64,000 nt of DNA from contig UQIK01000001.1 in assembly GCA_900541125.1 (NCBI GenBank), positions 62,001-126,000 on the forward strand. Reading direction: 5' to 3'. The stretch comes from an uncultured Collinsella sp. Lineage in GTDB: Bacteria > Actinomycetota > Coriobacteriia > Coriobacteriales > Coriobacteriaceae. How positions within the stretch are numbered: the first letter of the stretch is position 1; every line of letters starts with the position of its first letter. Shown here piece by piece: positions 63,348-64,000 of this stretch. The notes beneath the pieces were generated by a model. The model made no database searches. It was not told the origin of the DNA and saw only the letters and a list, made by a program, of their open reading frames with translations. The position numbers and the translations under genes were made by a program.

Positions 63348-64000
63348 TTAGCTCCTCGAATGTGCGACAAAACGACTATGGAGCAGACCGATCACAAAGG
63401 CAACCACGGCGACCGGCGCCCATGCGGCTCCAATGTCCGCCAGCGGCAACGCATCGAACGGCAGCCACGCGCCCGCAAAGAACGCATCGCGGACCGAGGT
63501 GATCACGCTCTGCACCGCGACAACGCCGCCGACCCAAACCCACACCTGCGGATGCGAGTCGCAAAAACCGTGCACCAGGCCCATCAGCACCAGCACGATG
63601 GCAACGGGATACAGGGCGTTGAGCATGGGCACCGAGAACATGAGGATCACGTCGAGGCCCACGTTGGAGAGCACGCACGAAAACGCTGCGAACACAAAGG
63701 CGAGAATCGCAAAGGGACGGCGCATGGCCTCCTCGGAGGCCTCCGCTCCCCCTTTAACCACATACGTCTCGCAGAAGTAACGCGAGCAGCAGCTGATAAG
63801 GCCGATACACACGTTCATGCAGGCGAGGAAGAAGATGGCAAAGACCACGACCGTGCCGGCAAGGCCAAAGTGCATGGAAGCCGAACGAGCAAGGATGGCG
63901 GCGCCGTTGGTGGCATCGGGCATAACCGTGCCGAGCTGCATACCGGCAAGGCCCAAGCCGCAGTAGATGATGGCCATGAGCACGCCGGCAATCACACCGG
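63348..64000 (-). CDS. Branched-chain amino acid transporter BrnQ-like, C-terminal part
   Basis: The C-terminal ~215 residues of a membrane carrier that continues past the window edge. MIAGVLMAIIYCGLGLAG is followed by several further helices (AIFFLACMNVCIGLISCCSRYF; VLSNVGLDVILMFSVPML). This fits the sodium-coupled LIVCS family that takes up Leu, Ile and Val. No true start can be given. Confidence 0.8.
   Translation of the reverse strand, partial: GVIAGVLMAIIYCGLGLAGMQLGTVMPDATNGAAILARSASMHFGLAGTVVVFAIFFLACMNVCIGLISCCSRYFCETYVVKGGAEASEEAMRRPFAILAFVFAAFSCVLSNVGLDVILMFSVPMLNALYPVAIVLVLMGLVHGFCDSHPQVWVWVGGVVAVQSVITSVRDAFFAGAWLPFDALPLADIGAAWAPVAVVAFVIGLLHSRFVAHSRS

Overview
The window looks like chromosome of a strictly anaerobic, high-GC Gram-positive gut bacterium of the class Coriobacteriia, most likely Collinsella. 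This is inferred from protein flavour, codon use and gene content, not from a database search. It holds about 50 protein genes, four tRNAs (Leu, Sec, Gly, Pro) and many palindromic intergenic elements. Most genes lie on the minus strand. Positions 240-13,000 are clearly poorer in GC than the rest.

Positions 1-6,000 are a worn defence or mobile island. It contains a RloA/RloB (AbiL-like) ATPase plus TOPRIM-like pair, a lone OLD-type ATPase-TOPRIM protein, the C-terminal stub of a UvrD-like helicase, an IS256-type transposase remnant with two in-frame stops, and two diverged copies of an 87-bp unit 3 kb apart. The RloA-like gene is preceded by an almost perfect 59-bp palindrome. That palindrome hides its ribosome binding site and start codon, and its other arm encodes an 8-residue leader peptide with its own ribosome binding site.

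Positions 6,000-15,900 are one polysaccharide operon read leftwards: a NusG-like antiterminator, an initiating sugar transferase, GT4, GT2, a Wzy polymerase, a pyruvyl transferase, an FrhB-like ferredoxin protein, GT4 and a Wzx flippase, then a terminator. Its promoter (-10 TATAAT) sits between inverted repeats about 100 bp apart, a layout like the invertible capsule promoters of Bacteroides.

Positions 15,970-38,900 are mostly housekeeping: thrS (short form without a TGS domain), a G3P-dehydrogenase-like trio (two flavoproteins and a DUF1667 protein), an M24 peptidase, folC, valS, clpX-clpP-tig, tRNA-Leu, a two-gene molybdenum hydroxylase, gdhA, a DUF3343 protein and mobA. Palindromic elements of at least three designs lie between these genes. 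Two of them, sharing a 42-bp core with a compensatory base-pair change but having unrelated outer arms, flank valS exactly.

Positions 39,050-60,340 join selenocysteine decoding (selC, selB, selA) and an orphan molybdopterin oxidoreductase to a complete FHL-2-type formate hydrogenlyase operon: a HydN-like protein, selenoprotein FdhF, HyfA-J, a HycI-type protease and a FocA channel. FdhF reads through an in-frame UGA at residue 140, followed 11 nt later by a bacterial SECIS-like hairpin. The region therefore encodes both the Sec enzyme and its dedicated decoding genes, with mobA and a putative selenium carrier next to them. Together they would let the cell turn formate into H2 and CO2 with ion pumping.

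Positions 60,500-64,000 carry a RelB-like antitoxin with a PIN-like toxin, an AbiEi/endonuclease-like protein, tRNA-Gly, tRNA-Pro and the C-terminal part of a BrnQ transporter that runs off the window.
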